This document shows positions 15,600-25,310 of a stretch of 64,000 bases of DNA, piece after piece. The translations under genes were made by a program, and so were the position numbers. Under the pieces are notes generated by a model. The model was not told where the DNA came from. It worked only from the letters and a program-made list of their open reading frames with translations, and ran no database searches. Each line of letters starts with the position of its first letter. Position 1 is the stretch's first letter. Source of the DNA: an uncultured Clostridium sp. (lineage in GTDB: Bacteria > Bacillota > Clostridia > Clostridiales > Clostridiaceae). The stretch covers positions 1 to 64,000 of the forward strand of contig CALBDU010000030.1 of NCBI GenBank assembly GCA_937927335.1, in the 5' to 3' direction.

Positions 15600-18500
15600 T
15601 TAAAGTAAAGAATCACCTATACTACTATGCAATTTCCTGCGAGTAATTTTAAGCACTTCATTTTCTACATAAAAATCTGAAATCCAATGCTTACTTTTGC
15701 ATTTTTCTAAGAATCTTTTATTTATTTTAGTAATCTCCAGTTTGGGCCTACCTGTAAATACCTTTTCATGTTCTTTCGAACCAATTATTTTAATATAATT
15801 CTCACACTGCAATTTAGAAAACTTAATCATATTGTCTGTCATAATAGCAAGTTTACTTTCGATTGATATATCTTCCTTTGAAAGTAAATATTCAAATAAC
15901 TCAATTGATAAATCAATATTATTATCGATAATAGAACCTATATATTTTTTAGACAAATCTCTCAGAATTTCTTTTATAGCATCACCTTGGTTTTGATAAT
16001 TGCCTATTAGAGGAATTATTTCTGATGTATCCAAGTTATGCAGTAAAATATATTTCTTTACATCATCTGAGTATTTTTTAGATATAACAGTAATAGGTTC
16101 CTGAGTATGTGATATCAAGTCGATTTTAAAATCATCCTCTATATTCGAATCTAAAATGCAAATTAATTCCGTAAATAAAATTGGCTCTATATCAATTATT
16201 TCTGCAATATACTGAGAAATATTATACTCGATAAAATAAATTAACTGATTTATATATGCTGTTCTCATAAACCTAATGTTTTCAGCCGTCATTTTAATAG
16301 TTCCTAATTCTATTAAAATTTTAATTTTTTGATCTGATATTCCTTCAATATTAAAATTATGATATTCATGATTTAAATCATCTATAATACTTTTATATTT
16401 CTCATCAGCAATGGTTTGAGAAATAATTACTGAATTAAAAAATGCTAATGATGAATTCTCACCATATTTTGAATTAATATCATTTGATGAGAATTCAAGT
16501 AATTCATTATAATCATTAATAAAACTAATTAAAATTCCATTTAATCCATTACCACTTTTAAAATAGTAATTTAATATATTGTTCTCTGAGTAACATATTA
16601 ATTTTTTTTCTAAAAATAAATCCCAGAAACTTTTTTCTTGAATGTTTTCAAGTAATTCAATTTGGGTTTGTAGGTAATCTATATATTCCTTTCTTTTGGA
16701 AATTTCAATATATTCATTGTTCAGCAATTCTTGAACAGCATGTGGGTTATCAGTTATAATACCTTCACAATTATCAAGAATTATTCTCATGTATAGATCA
16801 ATATTTTCATTAACATACTCAAATAACTTTGATGTAGAATCTGCTTCAACCAGCGAATAATTATTGTGATGTATATCATCTTGATTTTGAATATTATAAA
16901 TATGCTTTATCATCAAAGATATATTATCAAAAGTGAACTCATAAAACTTATTATTATAAATAGAATAAAACAAATCTTTATGCGATCTATCATAATTTAA
17001 TTGCTTAAATTTTATGTTTAATTTTGAGAATTGAACTATAAGCTTTTCAACTTTAGGTTCTTCTATGTCTAAAAATAAAGGATCAGAAGCTATAAATGTA
17101 GTTAAAATATTATCGCTATTAAGTTCATCTATATTTTTATCGTCACAATAATAAAGTGTTATTAAAATATATTCCTTTGTTTGCTTATAAGAAAATCCAT
17201 TTCTTTTTATTACTTCAGAAAAAAAAGAAGGCCAATATTTATTAATTGATTCTACATATAATGTTTGATTAGATGCAGCATTAAAATATTGTTGCATAAA
17301 AGAAAAATATTCTTTATCTTTTAGTTGATTAATAAAAATAATCAAATATTTACTATTTACACCTTTTGTATCTAATATATAATCAAATAAAGAAAAGTTT
17401 AAAATTTCTATCTCACCAAAGTCTGTCTCTATCAGCCTTGAAAGTACTAATTCAGCATTATTTATTTTATATGTCCATTGCTTTGCTTTCTTATCCATTA
17501 CGCTTCGTAGAAACATTTTGTCATTTGTAGTAAGGCTATTAGGATAAAAATATGTCATATAGTCTTCATAAGTTTCATCTATATATCCATTTCGTATCAA
17601 ATATTTTATTAAACGAAAATAGTTGCTTGATTTAATTTCTCTGAAACTATTTTCTTCATTAAGAAAATTCTTATAATTTATATTGAATATGGTATCTATA
17701 TTTTCTCTGGTAATTATATTTTGTACTCTTTGACTATACAAAGTCGATTTTTTATTTTCTAAATCTTGAATGTTATCTTTTAAAGAATCTATTCCTCCAC
17801 TTTGAATAAATTCGATTCTTTTCTTTCTTTTAATATATTCAGTATTATTAACATCAACATAGGAATTGCCATTATAATTTCTTCTTGTGTATGTACTATT
17901 TAACTCATCAATATTAACTAAATACTCCTTTTCATATATTTTAATTTCCTGTCTTATTTCTTCAATTTCTCCATTAAATCTGTTAACTTCATCTTTAATG
18001 ATTTCCTCTTTTCCATTAAATAGTGTAGAAACAAATCCTTTGTTTATTTGAGTATCGCTAAAATCACGAGGAAAAATATTCTTATAAACTATCATTGCAA
18101 GAAGTTTATTATAATCTTGTTCTGTGGTGCGTATCCTATCGTAGTAAATCATAAATTCATTATATATATTTTTTAAAATTCTCATATCATCAACATATAA
18201 AGAAATACCTTGTAAAAAATGTTGATCAAACATGTCAAAAACTCCACCATTTTTGAAATGAGATATAAACTGATTGTAAGAATTTGAACTATCTATTACA
18301 GGTACTACGGGTATAATAAAATCAAAAAATTTAGTTCGATCTTTTGATATAAAAATATCATCTCTAATTAAATAAAAAAAACGTAATGGCTTTTTTGCTT
18401 TTCCACGTTTTGAATTTATAAGAGTATTTACTTCACGCAAACGTTGAAAAATTTTATTTACATTATATCTATCCATATCCTCGAATACAATAACATCTGC

Positions 18501-19202
18501 ATTTGAATTGTCAAAAAGGTATAGAACTTCATTTAAGTATTTGTCAAAGTAAGATTCATCACTTTTTTCAAAAATCTCTATTTCATTTCCTTGAAATTTA
18601 AGACGTCTAAAAATACTTTTATTTTTTTGTGTTTTTATTAAATTATAGAGAAAATCCCAAGTAATTATTAATAGAATTAATCCACTAAATATAAGACTAA
18701 AACTATTAGTTGTTATTTCTATGAAATTGAATAACTTGAATTGCGTAAGTGTCCCAACGAAATTTGACCACTTAGAATAAAAACAAATATGAAGAGAAAG
18801 AATTATAAAAATTATACATTTTAAAGTTATTTTAAAAACACTTTTCCCTAATATTTTTTGTTTAACTCTAAAATTTGTTTGGGGTATTTTAGAGGCATCT
18901 ATTTGATGCAATAATTGGTTAAGTATTTTCCCCTCTAATACTGTTTCTTTTATTCCTATTTCAGTTTCAGTGCTTGATTGTTCAGTGGGTTCAAAATTGG
19001 CAAGTGAAATATGTAAAAAAACTAACTCTTTATGTTCTTCTTTATATGACTCAATGACACTACTCTTTCCTGCACTATAAGCACCAGAAACAGCAACATT
19101 TCTAATATCATCATTTTCAAATACAAAATCAAGTGCACTGCTATATATTTTTAGCTCTACATCTTTGGTCGGTGTAAGTTTCTCAAAGTTTACTTGAATC
19201 AT
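15600..19202 (-). CDS. YobI-like membrane-associated P-loop NTPase, ~1200 aa
   Basis: The N-terminus (FEKLTPTKDVEL..YSSALDF) and Walker A GAYSAGKSS (about residues 40-48) match the YobI-type P-loop NTPases. Two membrane helices follow (about 123-141 and 162-182), then Walker B ADVIVFEDMDRY (about 235-246), where the acidic pair would activate water. The last 750 residues are helical, repetitive in character and unrecognised. The layout is that of KAP/STAND-like NTPases that sit on the membrane and act in conflict systems. I chose ATG 19202, six bases after GGAGG, over the ATG that overlaps it. Very AT-rich coding sequence suggests recent acquisition. Confidence 0.75.
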   Translation of the reverse strand: MIQVNFEKLTPTKDVELKIYSSALDFVFENDDIRNVAVSGAYSAGKSSVIESYKEEHKELVFLHISLANFEPTEQSSTETEIGIKETVLEGKILNQLLHQIDASKIPQTNFRVKQKILGKSVFKITLKCIIFIILSLHICFYSKWSNFVGTLTQFKLFNFIEITTNSFSLIFSGLILLIITWDFLYNLIKTQKNKSIFRRLKFQGNEIEIFEKSDESYFDKYLNEVLYLFDNSNADVIVFEDMDRYNVNKIFQRLREVNTLINSKRGKAKKPLRFFYLIRDDIFISKDRTKFFDFIIPVVPVIDSSNSYNQFISHFKNGGVFDMFDQHFLQGISLYVDDMRILKNIYNEFMIYYDRIRTTEQDYNKLLAMIVYKNIFPRDFSDTQINKGFVSTLFNGKEEIIKDEVNRFNGEIEEIRQEIKIYEKEYLVNIDELNSTYTRRNYNGNSYVDVNNTEYIKRKKRIEFIQSGGIDSLKDNIQDLENKKSTLYSQRVQNIITRENIDTIFNINYKNFLNEENSFREIKSSNYFRLIKYLIRNGYIDETYEDYMTYFYPNSLTTNDKMFLRSVMDKKAKQWTYKINNAELVLSRLIETDFGEIEILNFSLFDYILDTKGVNSKYLIIFINQLKDKEYFSFMQQYFNAASNQTLYVESINKYWPSFFSEVIKRNGFSYKQTKEYILITLYYCDDKNIDELNSDNILTTFIASDPLFLDIEEPKVEKLIVQFSKLNIKFKQLNYDRSHKDLFYSIYNNKFYEFTFDNISLMIKHIYNIQNQDDIHHNNYSLVEADSTSKLFEYVNENIDLYMRIILDNCEGIITDNPHAVQELLNNEYIEISKRKEYIDYLQTQIELLENIQEKSFWDLFLEKKLICYSENNILNYYFKSGNGLNGILISFINDYNELLEFSSNDINSKYGENSSLAFFNSVIISQTIADEKYKSIIDDLNHEYHNFNIEGISDQKIKILIELGTIKMTAENIRFMRTAYINQLIYFIEYNISQYIAEIIDIEPILFTELICILDSNIEDDFKIDLISHTQEPITVISKKYSDDVKKYILLHNLDTSEIIPLIGNYQNQGDAIKEILRDLSKKYIGSIIDNNIDLSIELFEYLLSKEDISIESKLAIMTDNMIKFSKLQCENYIKIIGSKEHEKVFTGRPKLEITKINKRFLEKCKSKHWISDFYVENEVLKITRRKLHSSIGDSLL

Positions 19203-19861
19203 TTCCATCCTCCAATAATTAAGGCTACCCTTTATCTACTAATTTTATTATGATAAAGTTTAATATAAATTCCTATAGACCTATTTTTTAATACTGATGT
19301 TTACATTTCATTAGTATTTATACACACATATAAGCTATAAATTGTATTAATTCCCTTTTCATTTTCAAAATTATTTATAAGCCTTAGTTTTTTTTAAATT
19401 AACCATTAAAGACAAACAACTAAGTTATTCATCACACCCCTTTATCATTATTCTACAAATTGTAATATTTTCCTTTATTTTAATATTTTATTTTACTAAA
19501 AATAAATTCTACAATCTCATTATTATGACGATTTCAAGAATTTTAACAAATTACTATCTGTAGAATATTTGATCATTACTTAACATATTGTACGCACATG
19601 ACATTCAGAAAACTATAAATATATAGTTAATAAACAAGAAAGGAACTATAAATCTATTTCAGAAAGTATTGTTCTAATTTATGGCGGTGCTTAAAAATAA
19701 AAAAGAGTGAATTGAATAGTAAATTCACTCTCTAACTATATTCCTTATTTAATGCATTTGTACTTCAAAACGGAACCCATTGAATTAAGTCTATGTATTT
19801 TTTAAAATTTCGGCGTATGATGATTTTTTCAGAAACTTGCTAAACCTCCCAAACGTTGACA
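19203..19861. other. Gene-free AT-rich stretch at the island's right edge
   Basis: No convincing gene. It holds the promoter side of the YobI-like gene and a terminator hairpin at 19704-19731. Between that hairpin and 19861 the sequence may be eroded remains of the DUF255 gene whose start survives at 19862-20077. Confidence 0.45.
19704..19731 (-). terminator. Terminator of the decayed DUF255 gene
   Basis: Ten-bp arms AGAGTGAATT and AATTCACTCT with a 8-base loop, followed on the minus strand by a long T-run. It lies downstream of the DUF255 relic and probably once ended that transcript. Confidence 0.65.
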
Positions 19862-20077
19862 TTACAGCGTTTGGTAATGGTTTATATTACAGACATGGCA
19901 CCAATGACATGTTGAGTAGCCGATGCTAAGGAATATAGGCTTATCTTCATCCTTTGCTTTTTCAAAGGCTTCCTGGCCCCAGGGGTACCAGTCTACCGGG
20001 TTATATGCATGTTGCAGTAGATATGGGGATTTTTCATTAGCTAAGCGGTTAGGCACTTTTTCTGAATTTGTAGTCAT
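19862..20077 (-). pseudogene. Truncated DUF255 thioredoxin-domain gene (YyaL/SSP411 type)
   Basis: The first ~62 residues are an excellent match to the start of DUF255 proteins: NRLANEKSPYLLQHAYNPV, then WYPWG.EAFEKAK, PIFLSIGYSTCHWCHV. The intact family is about 600-700 residues, with a thioredoxin-like CxxC fold and a large glycosidase-like domain. Here the frame departs after CHWCHV and stops nine codons later. The ribosome binding site (GAAGGTG) and ATG 20077 are intact. A smaller echo of the same segment is at 27829-27865. Confidence 0.8.
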
Positions 20078-20095
20078 ATCAGCACCTTCTTTCAT

Positions 20096-20749
20096 TATTA
20101 TATATCTAAAGGTATATTATCCCTTTGTTGATTATATCTTATTCTTTTTTTGTATAATTACATCCATGTATACTCCCTTTTCTTCCATTTAACACTTACA
20201 AACAACACTGAATTTGAAGCCTTTACTAATACTTTGGCGTCTATTTACATTAAATAAATTTGAGGTGTCAAATCTCTTACATACAATTTTATACATCCTT
20301 TTTCTACCTTTAAATTATTATATATAAAACTGACTTGATTATATAATATTACTAAAATAACGGATACGCGAAAACAATTTATTCGCATGCCCGCACTTTT
20401 AGTGTTATGAATTTTGATTAACCCAGTTATATATGTTTAAAAAGAAAAAATTTCTTATACGATAACTGCAAGTTTCATCATGTCAGGATTTTTATCCGTC
20501 TATTTCCACTCTAGCCTCATCACTTCCCCAGCAGTAGTATCACAACATTTGATACTTTGCAGCTTAAGTTTGCCTTTGTTACTTCTAAATCTGTATCAAA
20601 AGCTATAATTTCATTACGCTTTTTAAACTATTATCCACTATTGAGTTTCTAATCCCCAACCTAAATTTCTTTGCTTTTTCCCTTTGCATTTGTTATGATA
20701 TGGTTTAAAAGATTAGTGTAAAATGCTATAAGTTTAGCTGGAGGATTTA
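20096..20749. other. Gene-free stretch ahead of the RsmH-like gene
   Basis: No credible gene or repeat found. The proximal part must contain the promoters of the divergent DUF255 relic and of the RsmH-like gene; I cannot place them with confidence. Confidence 0.4.
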
Positions 20750-21799
20750 ATGGATAATCATGAAGAAAAGCATCAACGACGAATCCGATATAAGGGTACT
20801 CACCCTAAGACCTATAAGGATAAGTATAAAGAACATCAACCTGAAAAGTATGCTGATACAGTAAAAAAGGTTATGCAAAAAGGCAGTACACCTGCTGGTA
20901 TGCATCGCTCTATCTGTGTTGATGAGATATTAGAATTCTTACAAATTAAACCAGGGCAAATAGGACTAGATGCAACACTTGGTTATGGTGGTCATACAAA
21001 GGAAATGCTCAAGTGTTTAGACTTCAAAGGACATTTGTATGCCATTGATGTTGATCCTATTGAATTACCACGGACACAATCCCGTTTAGAAGGATTAGGG
21101 TATGGACCAGAAATTTTGACAATCCGGCAAATGAATTTCTCAAGTATCAATCAAATCATTGCTGAATCAGGTCCATTGAATTTCATTTTGGCTGATTTGG
21201 GTGTGTCTTCTATGCAGATAGATAATCCAGAAAGAGGCTTCACTTTTAAAGCTGAAGGGCCTTTGGACCTAAGACTGAATCCCAAAAGAGGGGAATCTGC
21301 TGCAACTCGCTTAAAAACCATTTCACAAGACAAATTGGAATGTATACTAAGAGAAAACTCAGACGAACCAAATGCCAAGGCAATCGCCAGAGGAATCACT
21401 GCTGAAATCAGAAAAGGAACCTCTATTACAACTACTACACAGCTCCAACAGATAATAGAAAACACTTTAAAAACAATTCCAAATTACAAGAGCAATGAAG
21501 AAATTAAAAAAGCATGTCAGCGATGCTTTCAAGCACTACGAATTGATGTCAATGATGAGTTTGGAGTATTACGTAAATTTTTGGATAAGCTACCTTCCGC
21601 TTTGGCAGAAGGTGGGCGAGTTGCAATTCTTACTTTTCACTCAGGAGAAGATCGTCTAGTGAAAAAATCTTTTCAGAGCTTGTTTCGCGACGGGGTTTAT
21701 AGAGAAATTGCAGATGAACCAATCCGGGCATCAGCAAAAGAATGCAATAACAATGGCCGTGCTCGTTCTGCTAAATTGCGGTGGGCTATAAAAGCATAA
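20750..21799 (+). CDS. RsmH-family 16S rRNA methyltransferase paralog
   Basis: From about residue 47 it follows RsmH (MraW): AGMHRSICVDEIL, the SAM-binding LDATLGYGGHTKEML, YAIDVDP, ILADLGVSS.QID..ERGF, DLRLNP, QALRIDVNDE and AILTFHSGEDRLVK. RsmH puts the N4-methyl on C1402 of 16S rRNA using SAM. The ~45-residue basic N-terminal extension (RRIRYKGTHPKTYKDKYKE) is not in canonical RsmH, and no dcw division genes flank it, so it is probably the second, stand-alone paralog known in some Firmicutes. Its exact target could differ. ATG 20750 has a GGAGG site; a terminator follows. Confidence 0.85.
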   Translation: MDNHEEKHQRRIRYKGTHPKTYKDKYKEHQPEKYADTVKKVMQKGSTPAGMHRSICVDEILEFLQIKPGQIGLDATLGYGGHTKEMLKCLDFKGHLYAIDVDPIELPRTQSRLEGLGYGPEILTIRQMNFSSINQIIAESGPLNFILADLGVSSMQIDNPERGFTFKAEGPLDLRLNPKRGESAATRLKTISQDKLECILRENSDEPNAKAIARGITAEIRKGTSITTTTQLQQIIENTLKTIPNYKSNEEIKKACQRCFQALRIDVNDEFGVLRKFLDKLPSALAEGGRVAILTFHSGEDRLVKKSFQSLFRDGVYREIADEPIRASAKECNNNGRARSAKLRWAIKA

Positions 21800-21832
21800 T
21801 ACATCTAAAGACACTTTTTTAATCCATGAAAG

Positions 21833-21858
21833 AAGCCGAGTATTTACACTCAGCTTTT
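21833..21858 (+). terminator. Terminator after the RsmH-like gene
   Basis: Stem AAGCCGAGT / ACTCAGCTT (one mismatch), 6-base loop and a run of eight T's, 33 bases past the stop codon. Confidence 0.8.
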
Positions 21859-22064
21859 TTTTATCTAAAATTTGTATAATTTAGAATTCCCATTATTTTA
21901 TTTCCTGCACTCTTCCTACGATTTCACTGTCAAGCAATATATGACGTGTTCTTTCTTAATTCATATTGATTTTTGGAATCATTGCTTTTTTATAAAGGTA
22001 AAACCAATTAATACAGTAACTGTTTTATATCCATTATAACTATTTTAAGATTTAATACAGAAAA

Positions 22065-23414
22065 TTAAGTGCTTATAATCTGGTCATCTTTTGCATTTGT
22101 TTTTCTTATATAAAAATATACCGGGATACCGATAATGGTAACTCCTATCCCGAAGAGTGCATTAGTTGGGTTAGTTATAAGGGTATTTATTACAACATAT
22201 ACAGCTCCTACTATACCTATAATCGGTATTATAGGGTACAATGGTACCTTATAAGTGTCCGGCTTTATCAAATCTTTGCGTTTTGTTCTCAATACGAATA
22301 CCCCGGCAATGCCAAGGATGAAGAACATCCAAATTACAAATATTGCAAGGTCTGTAAGGGTATTAAAGGAACCTGATAGAGCATAGATACAAGCAAGTAC
22401 ACCCTCAAATAATGTTGCATTTGCTGGAGTTCCGAATTTATCACTTACTTTTCCGAAAAATCCTTCAAATATAAACAGCTTATCGGCAGCCATGGCATAT
22501 GGAACCCTGCCTGCAGTGATTAGAAGTGCACTTAAGCAGCCAATAATTGATATCAGAATACCTACTGCAACAAGAATTTCTCCGCTCTTTCCAAATAGAA
22601 TGGCTGATGCGTCTGAAGCAGCTTTCTGTGATGCGGAAATACTGTCTATCGGCATAGTATTCAGTATTGCAAGGTTAACACCTAAATATGCAATGGTTAC
22701 TATGCCAAGTCCCAAAATAATGGCTTTCGGGAAGTCTTTTATTGGGTTCTTCATTTCACCTGACAAGTTGGAAACTGCAACCCATCCCTCAAAAGCAAAC
22801 AACACACCCATCAGAGCGGCTCCAAATCCTGCACTGGTACTCTTTTCTGTTACCATAGGAGTGAAGTCATGCACAGTTCCCATGGCAAAACCTGCTATAA
22901 CGATTACAAATATAGGTATAAGCTTCGCTATGGTACATAAAGATGAAAATTTAGTAGCGAATTTTGTTGACACCACATCTATAGCTGTTATGAATAATAG
23001 CAACGCCACTGCAAGAATCTTCTGCTGATAATTATTAAGTGGAACAAAGGTTGTACTTTGTGTTGCGACAATAACAGCTAAAGCTGCACATAAACCTGGA
23101 TAGTACACAAGCACCTGCACCCACCCTAGTAGGAAGGCTATTTGCTTACCATAAAGCTCCCTTAGATACGTGAATAGCCCACCTGTTTTAGGAATGGCCG
23201 CGCCGATTTCCGAAATACTCAGCGCTCCGCATATAGTAAGTATTGCTCCTACTATCCAAACTATTATTCCCATGCCTGGTGCTCCTGCATTTTTGAATAC
23301 TGAGGCAGGCTTAAAAAACACACCGCTTCCTATTACTATACCTACAACCAGAAGTGTTGCCTGTAGGAGACTTATTTCTTTTTTCAATTGATTACTTTCA
23401 TTACTTTTGTTCAT
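22065..23414 (-). CDS. APC-family amino acid permease (copy 1)
   Basis: 449 residues with about 12 membrane helices. Helix 1 carries the APC glycine motif VVGIVIGSGVFFKPA; helix 2/3 region has SEIGAAIPKTGGLFTYL, typical of LAT/SteT-like exchangers. These import or exchange amino acids at the cytoplasmic membrane; substrate not readable from sequence. A close paralog lies at 52650. The start ATG has an AGGAGA site. A promoter with two TGGATG-type direct repeats lies upstream (23542-23600), shared with the enzyme operon at 27614, so the permease probably supplies that pathway's substrate. Confidence 0.88.
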   Translation of the reverse strand: MNKSNESNQLKKEISLLQATLLVVGIVIGSGVFFKPASVFKNAGAPGMGIIVWIVGAILTICGALSISEIGAAIPKTGGLFTYLRELYGKQIAFLLGWVQVLVYYPGLCAALAVIVATQSTTFVPLNNYQQKILAVALLLFITAIDVVSTKFATKFSSLCTIAKLIPIFVIVIAGFAMGTVHDFTPMVTEKSTSAGFGAALMGVLFAFEGWVAVSNLSGEMKNPIKDFPKAIILGLGIVTIAYLGVNLAILNTMPIDSISASQKAASDASAILFGKSGEILVAVGILISIIGCLSALLITAGRVPYAMAADKLFIFEGFFGKVSDKFGTPANATLFEGVLACIYALSGSFNTLTDLAIFVIWMFFILGIAGVFVLRTKRKDLIKPDTYKVPLYPIIPIIGIVGAVYVVINTLITNPTNALFGIGVTIIGIPVYFYIRKTNAKDDQIIST

Positions 23415-23541
23415 AATTTTCTCCTATCATATATAATTTTCTTATTATAAAAATTTATCCAAAGAAGCTTTCTCAGTTAAGTTACATAGAATTATACCTC
23501 CTTTCAACTCAAGGGCCCTATCTCCTTAATCGTATATTTTA

Positions 23542-23600
23542 ACTATACTTGCGCTGAAAGCTTTGTTTAACATCCAATATTAAAATATAAATACCATCCA
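23542..23600 (-). promoter_or_regulatory. Promoter with paired MocR-type direct repeats (copy 1)
   Basis: On the minus strand: TTAAAC, 17 bases, TATAGT (ending at 23542) forms a promoter with a weak -35. Just upstream are two direct repeats, TGGATGGT (23600-23593) and TGGATGTT (23576-23569), whose starts are 24 bases apart. The same arrangement with identical spacing occurs at 27652-27710. MocR/GabR regulators are known to bind direct repeats upstream of weak promoters, and a MocR gene lies next door. Confidence 0.7.
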
Positions 23601-23636
23601 CCTTTGCATAAAATTCAAAAGATCATATACTAAAAA

Positions 23637-23668
23637 AGGCAATCCTCACTTTTAAATGAGAATTGCCG
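23637..23668 (-). terminator. Terminator of the MocR gene
   Basis: Stem GGCAATCCTCA / TGAGAATTGCC with one mismatch, 8-base loop and six T's on the minus strand, 86 bases past the MocR stop. Confidence 0.8.
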
Positions 23669-23753
23669 ATATTAATAATTTTTTATTATGTTTACACTAT
23701 ATACTAACATATTTTTATATTAAACTGACTATACCTATATAAAAATCATGCCT

Positions 23754-25217
23754 CTACATCAATTCGTAAATTGCTTTTACTAACTGAGCAGTGCCTTCCT
23801 TTATTTGTTCAAGACGTGGATATGTGTAATTCAGTCTTATATAAGAAATGTCAGAGTAATTATTTGGATAACATATTTCCCCAGGAACATAGATTATGTT
23901 TCTTTCAAACATCTTCGTCATAAGACGGGTACTATTGATACTGGGTGGTAAACGGCACCAAAGGTTTAAGCCTCCCTTTGGTTTTTGAAGCTGAAGCCCT
24001 AACTCCCTTGCTGCATCAAGGTGTTTGATCATCAGATCCCGTCTCATGGCGTAATTTTTCTGAACTAACGCTAAGTGTTCCTGATAGAGTCCTTTCTCTA
24101 CAAATCTATTAATAATCCATTGGCTGTATGTATTTATATGTAAACCTGTCACTTGCTTTAAATAAACAAATGACTTTCTCAACTCTTTAGGTATTGTCAT
24201 CCACCCTACACTTAACCCGGCTGACAAAACCTTAGAAAATGTACCCACATAAATAACATAGCCGTTTGTATCCAATGTTTTTAAAGATGGTAAATTAGTC
24301 TCTTCATATGATAATTCTCCATATGCGTCATCTTCAATAATAGGCAACTGATAATATTGTGCAAGCTCCATTAATTCATAACGTCGTTCTAAGCTCATAG
24401 AAATGCCAGTTGGGTTATGAAAATTGGGAATAGTGTATAGAAACTTCGGTTTATATCTGGTAAGAATCATCTTTAGAATATCAGTACGAATGCCCTGTTT
24501 ATCCACCGGTACTCCAAGAATATTCACTCCAGCGGATTTGAACAGCTGCAAAGTTCCATAAAATGTTGGTTCTTCAACAAGTATTAAATCATTGGGCTTA
24601 GTCAATACACGGCAGCAATAATCAATGGCTTGTTGAGCACTTGAAAACAACATAACGTCCTTAGCTAAAACATTTATGTTCCTTTTTCCCATAAGTTCAC
24701 AAATGCTTTCCCTAAGAGGATGGTAGCCATCAACATTACTTAAATTTACTAGCTGTTTCGGTGCTATATCCACTAATTCCTGATGTATTTCTGCAATTTC
24801 TTTGAACGGAAACATATCTGGATCAGGTAGATTTGCCGCAAAAGAAATTATTTCATTATTATTGGATAATTCGATTATATTATTAATAAAAAAATCATCA
24901 TTTGAATAATTTTTGTAGTCGAATAACAAAGTCCATGCTGGAGGCTTATTGGAATCGCCTGTCATCTTCTTCATCCTGCAGTTGTATATAACCTTAGTTC
25001 CTTTACCCACATGGGAAGAGATTAAATGGTCTGCCTTTAATTCCTCATAGGCTACTACAACTGTAGTGCGATTAATACCTAAAGACTTTGCGAGAAACCG
25101 TTCAGATGGCAGAACATATCCTTCTGGTAAAGTTCCAGAATATATCATATCGCTAACCTGATCCTTAATCTGCTTGTATAAAGGAGCATTCAGACTCTTA
25201 TCCAGGATAATATTCAC
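23754..25217 (-). CDS. MocR-type regulator (GntR HTH fused to class I aminotransferase)
   Basis: Residues 1-75 are a GntR winged HTH (PLYKQIKDQVSDMIYSG, LPSERFLAKSLGINRTTV). The remaining 400 are a fold-type I aminotransferase with YTIPNFHNPTG, EDDAYGEL and the PLP lysine in GTFSKVLSAG. MocR proteins (GabR, PdxR, TauR) use PLP or a PLP-amino-acid adduct as the signal and usually activate neighbouring genes. Start GTG has a GGGGGGAG site. It is 93 bases after the M20 gene and may be in that operon; predicted targets are the repeat-bearing promoters at 23542 and 27652. Confidence 0.9.
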   Translation of the reverse strand: MNIILDKSLNAPLYKQIKDQVSDMIYSGTLPEGYVLPSERFLAKSLGINRTTVVVAYEELKADHLISSHVGKGTKVIYNCRMKKMTGDSNKPPAWTLLFDYKNYSNDDFFINNIIELSNNNEIISFAANLPDPDMFPFKEIAEIHQELVDIAPKQLVNLSNVDGYHPLRESICELMGKRNINVLAKDVMLFSSAQQAIDYCCRVLTKPNDLILVEEPTFYGTLQLFKSAGVNILGVPVDKQGIRTDILKMILTRYKPKFLYTIPNFHNPTGISMSLERRYELMELAQYYQLPIIEDDAYGELSYEETNLPSLKTLDTNGYVIYVGTFSKVLSAGLSVGWMTIPKELRKSFVYLKQVTGLHINTYSQWIINRFVEKGLYQEHLALVQKNYAMRRDLMIKHLDAARELGLQLQKPKGGLNLWCRLPPSINSTRLMTKMFERNIIYVPGEICYPNNYSDISYIRLNYTYPRLEQIKEGTAQLVKAIYELM

Positions 25218-25310
25218 ATTTACTCCCCCCTTCTTTGAACATCAATTGTTATATACTTTTGAAAAGAAGCTCTCAATACTAAGGATTGCCATAAATATAT
25301 TATGTCAGTA

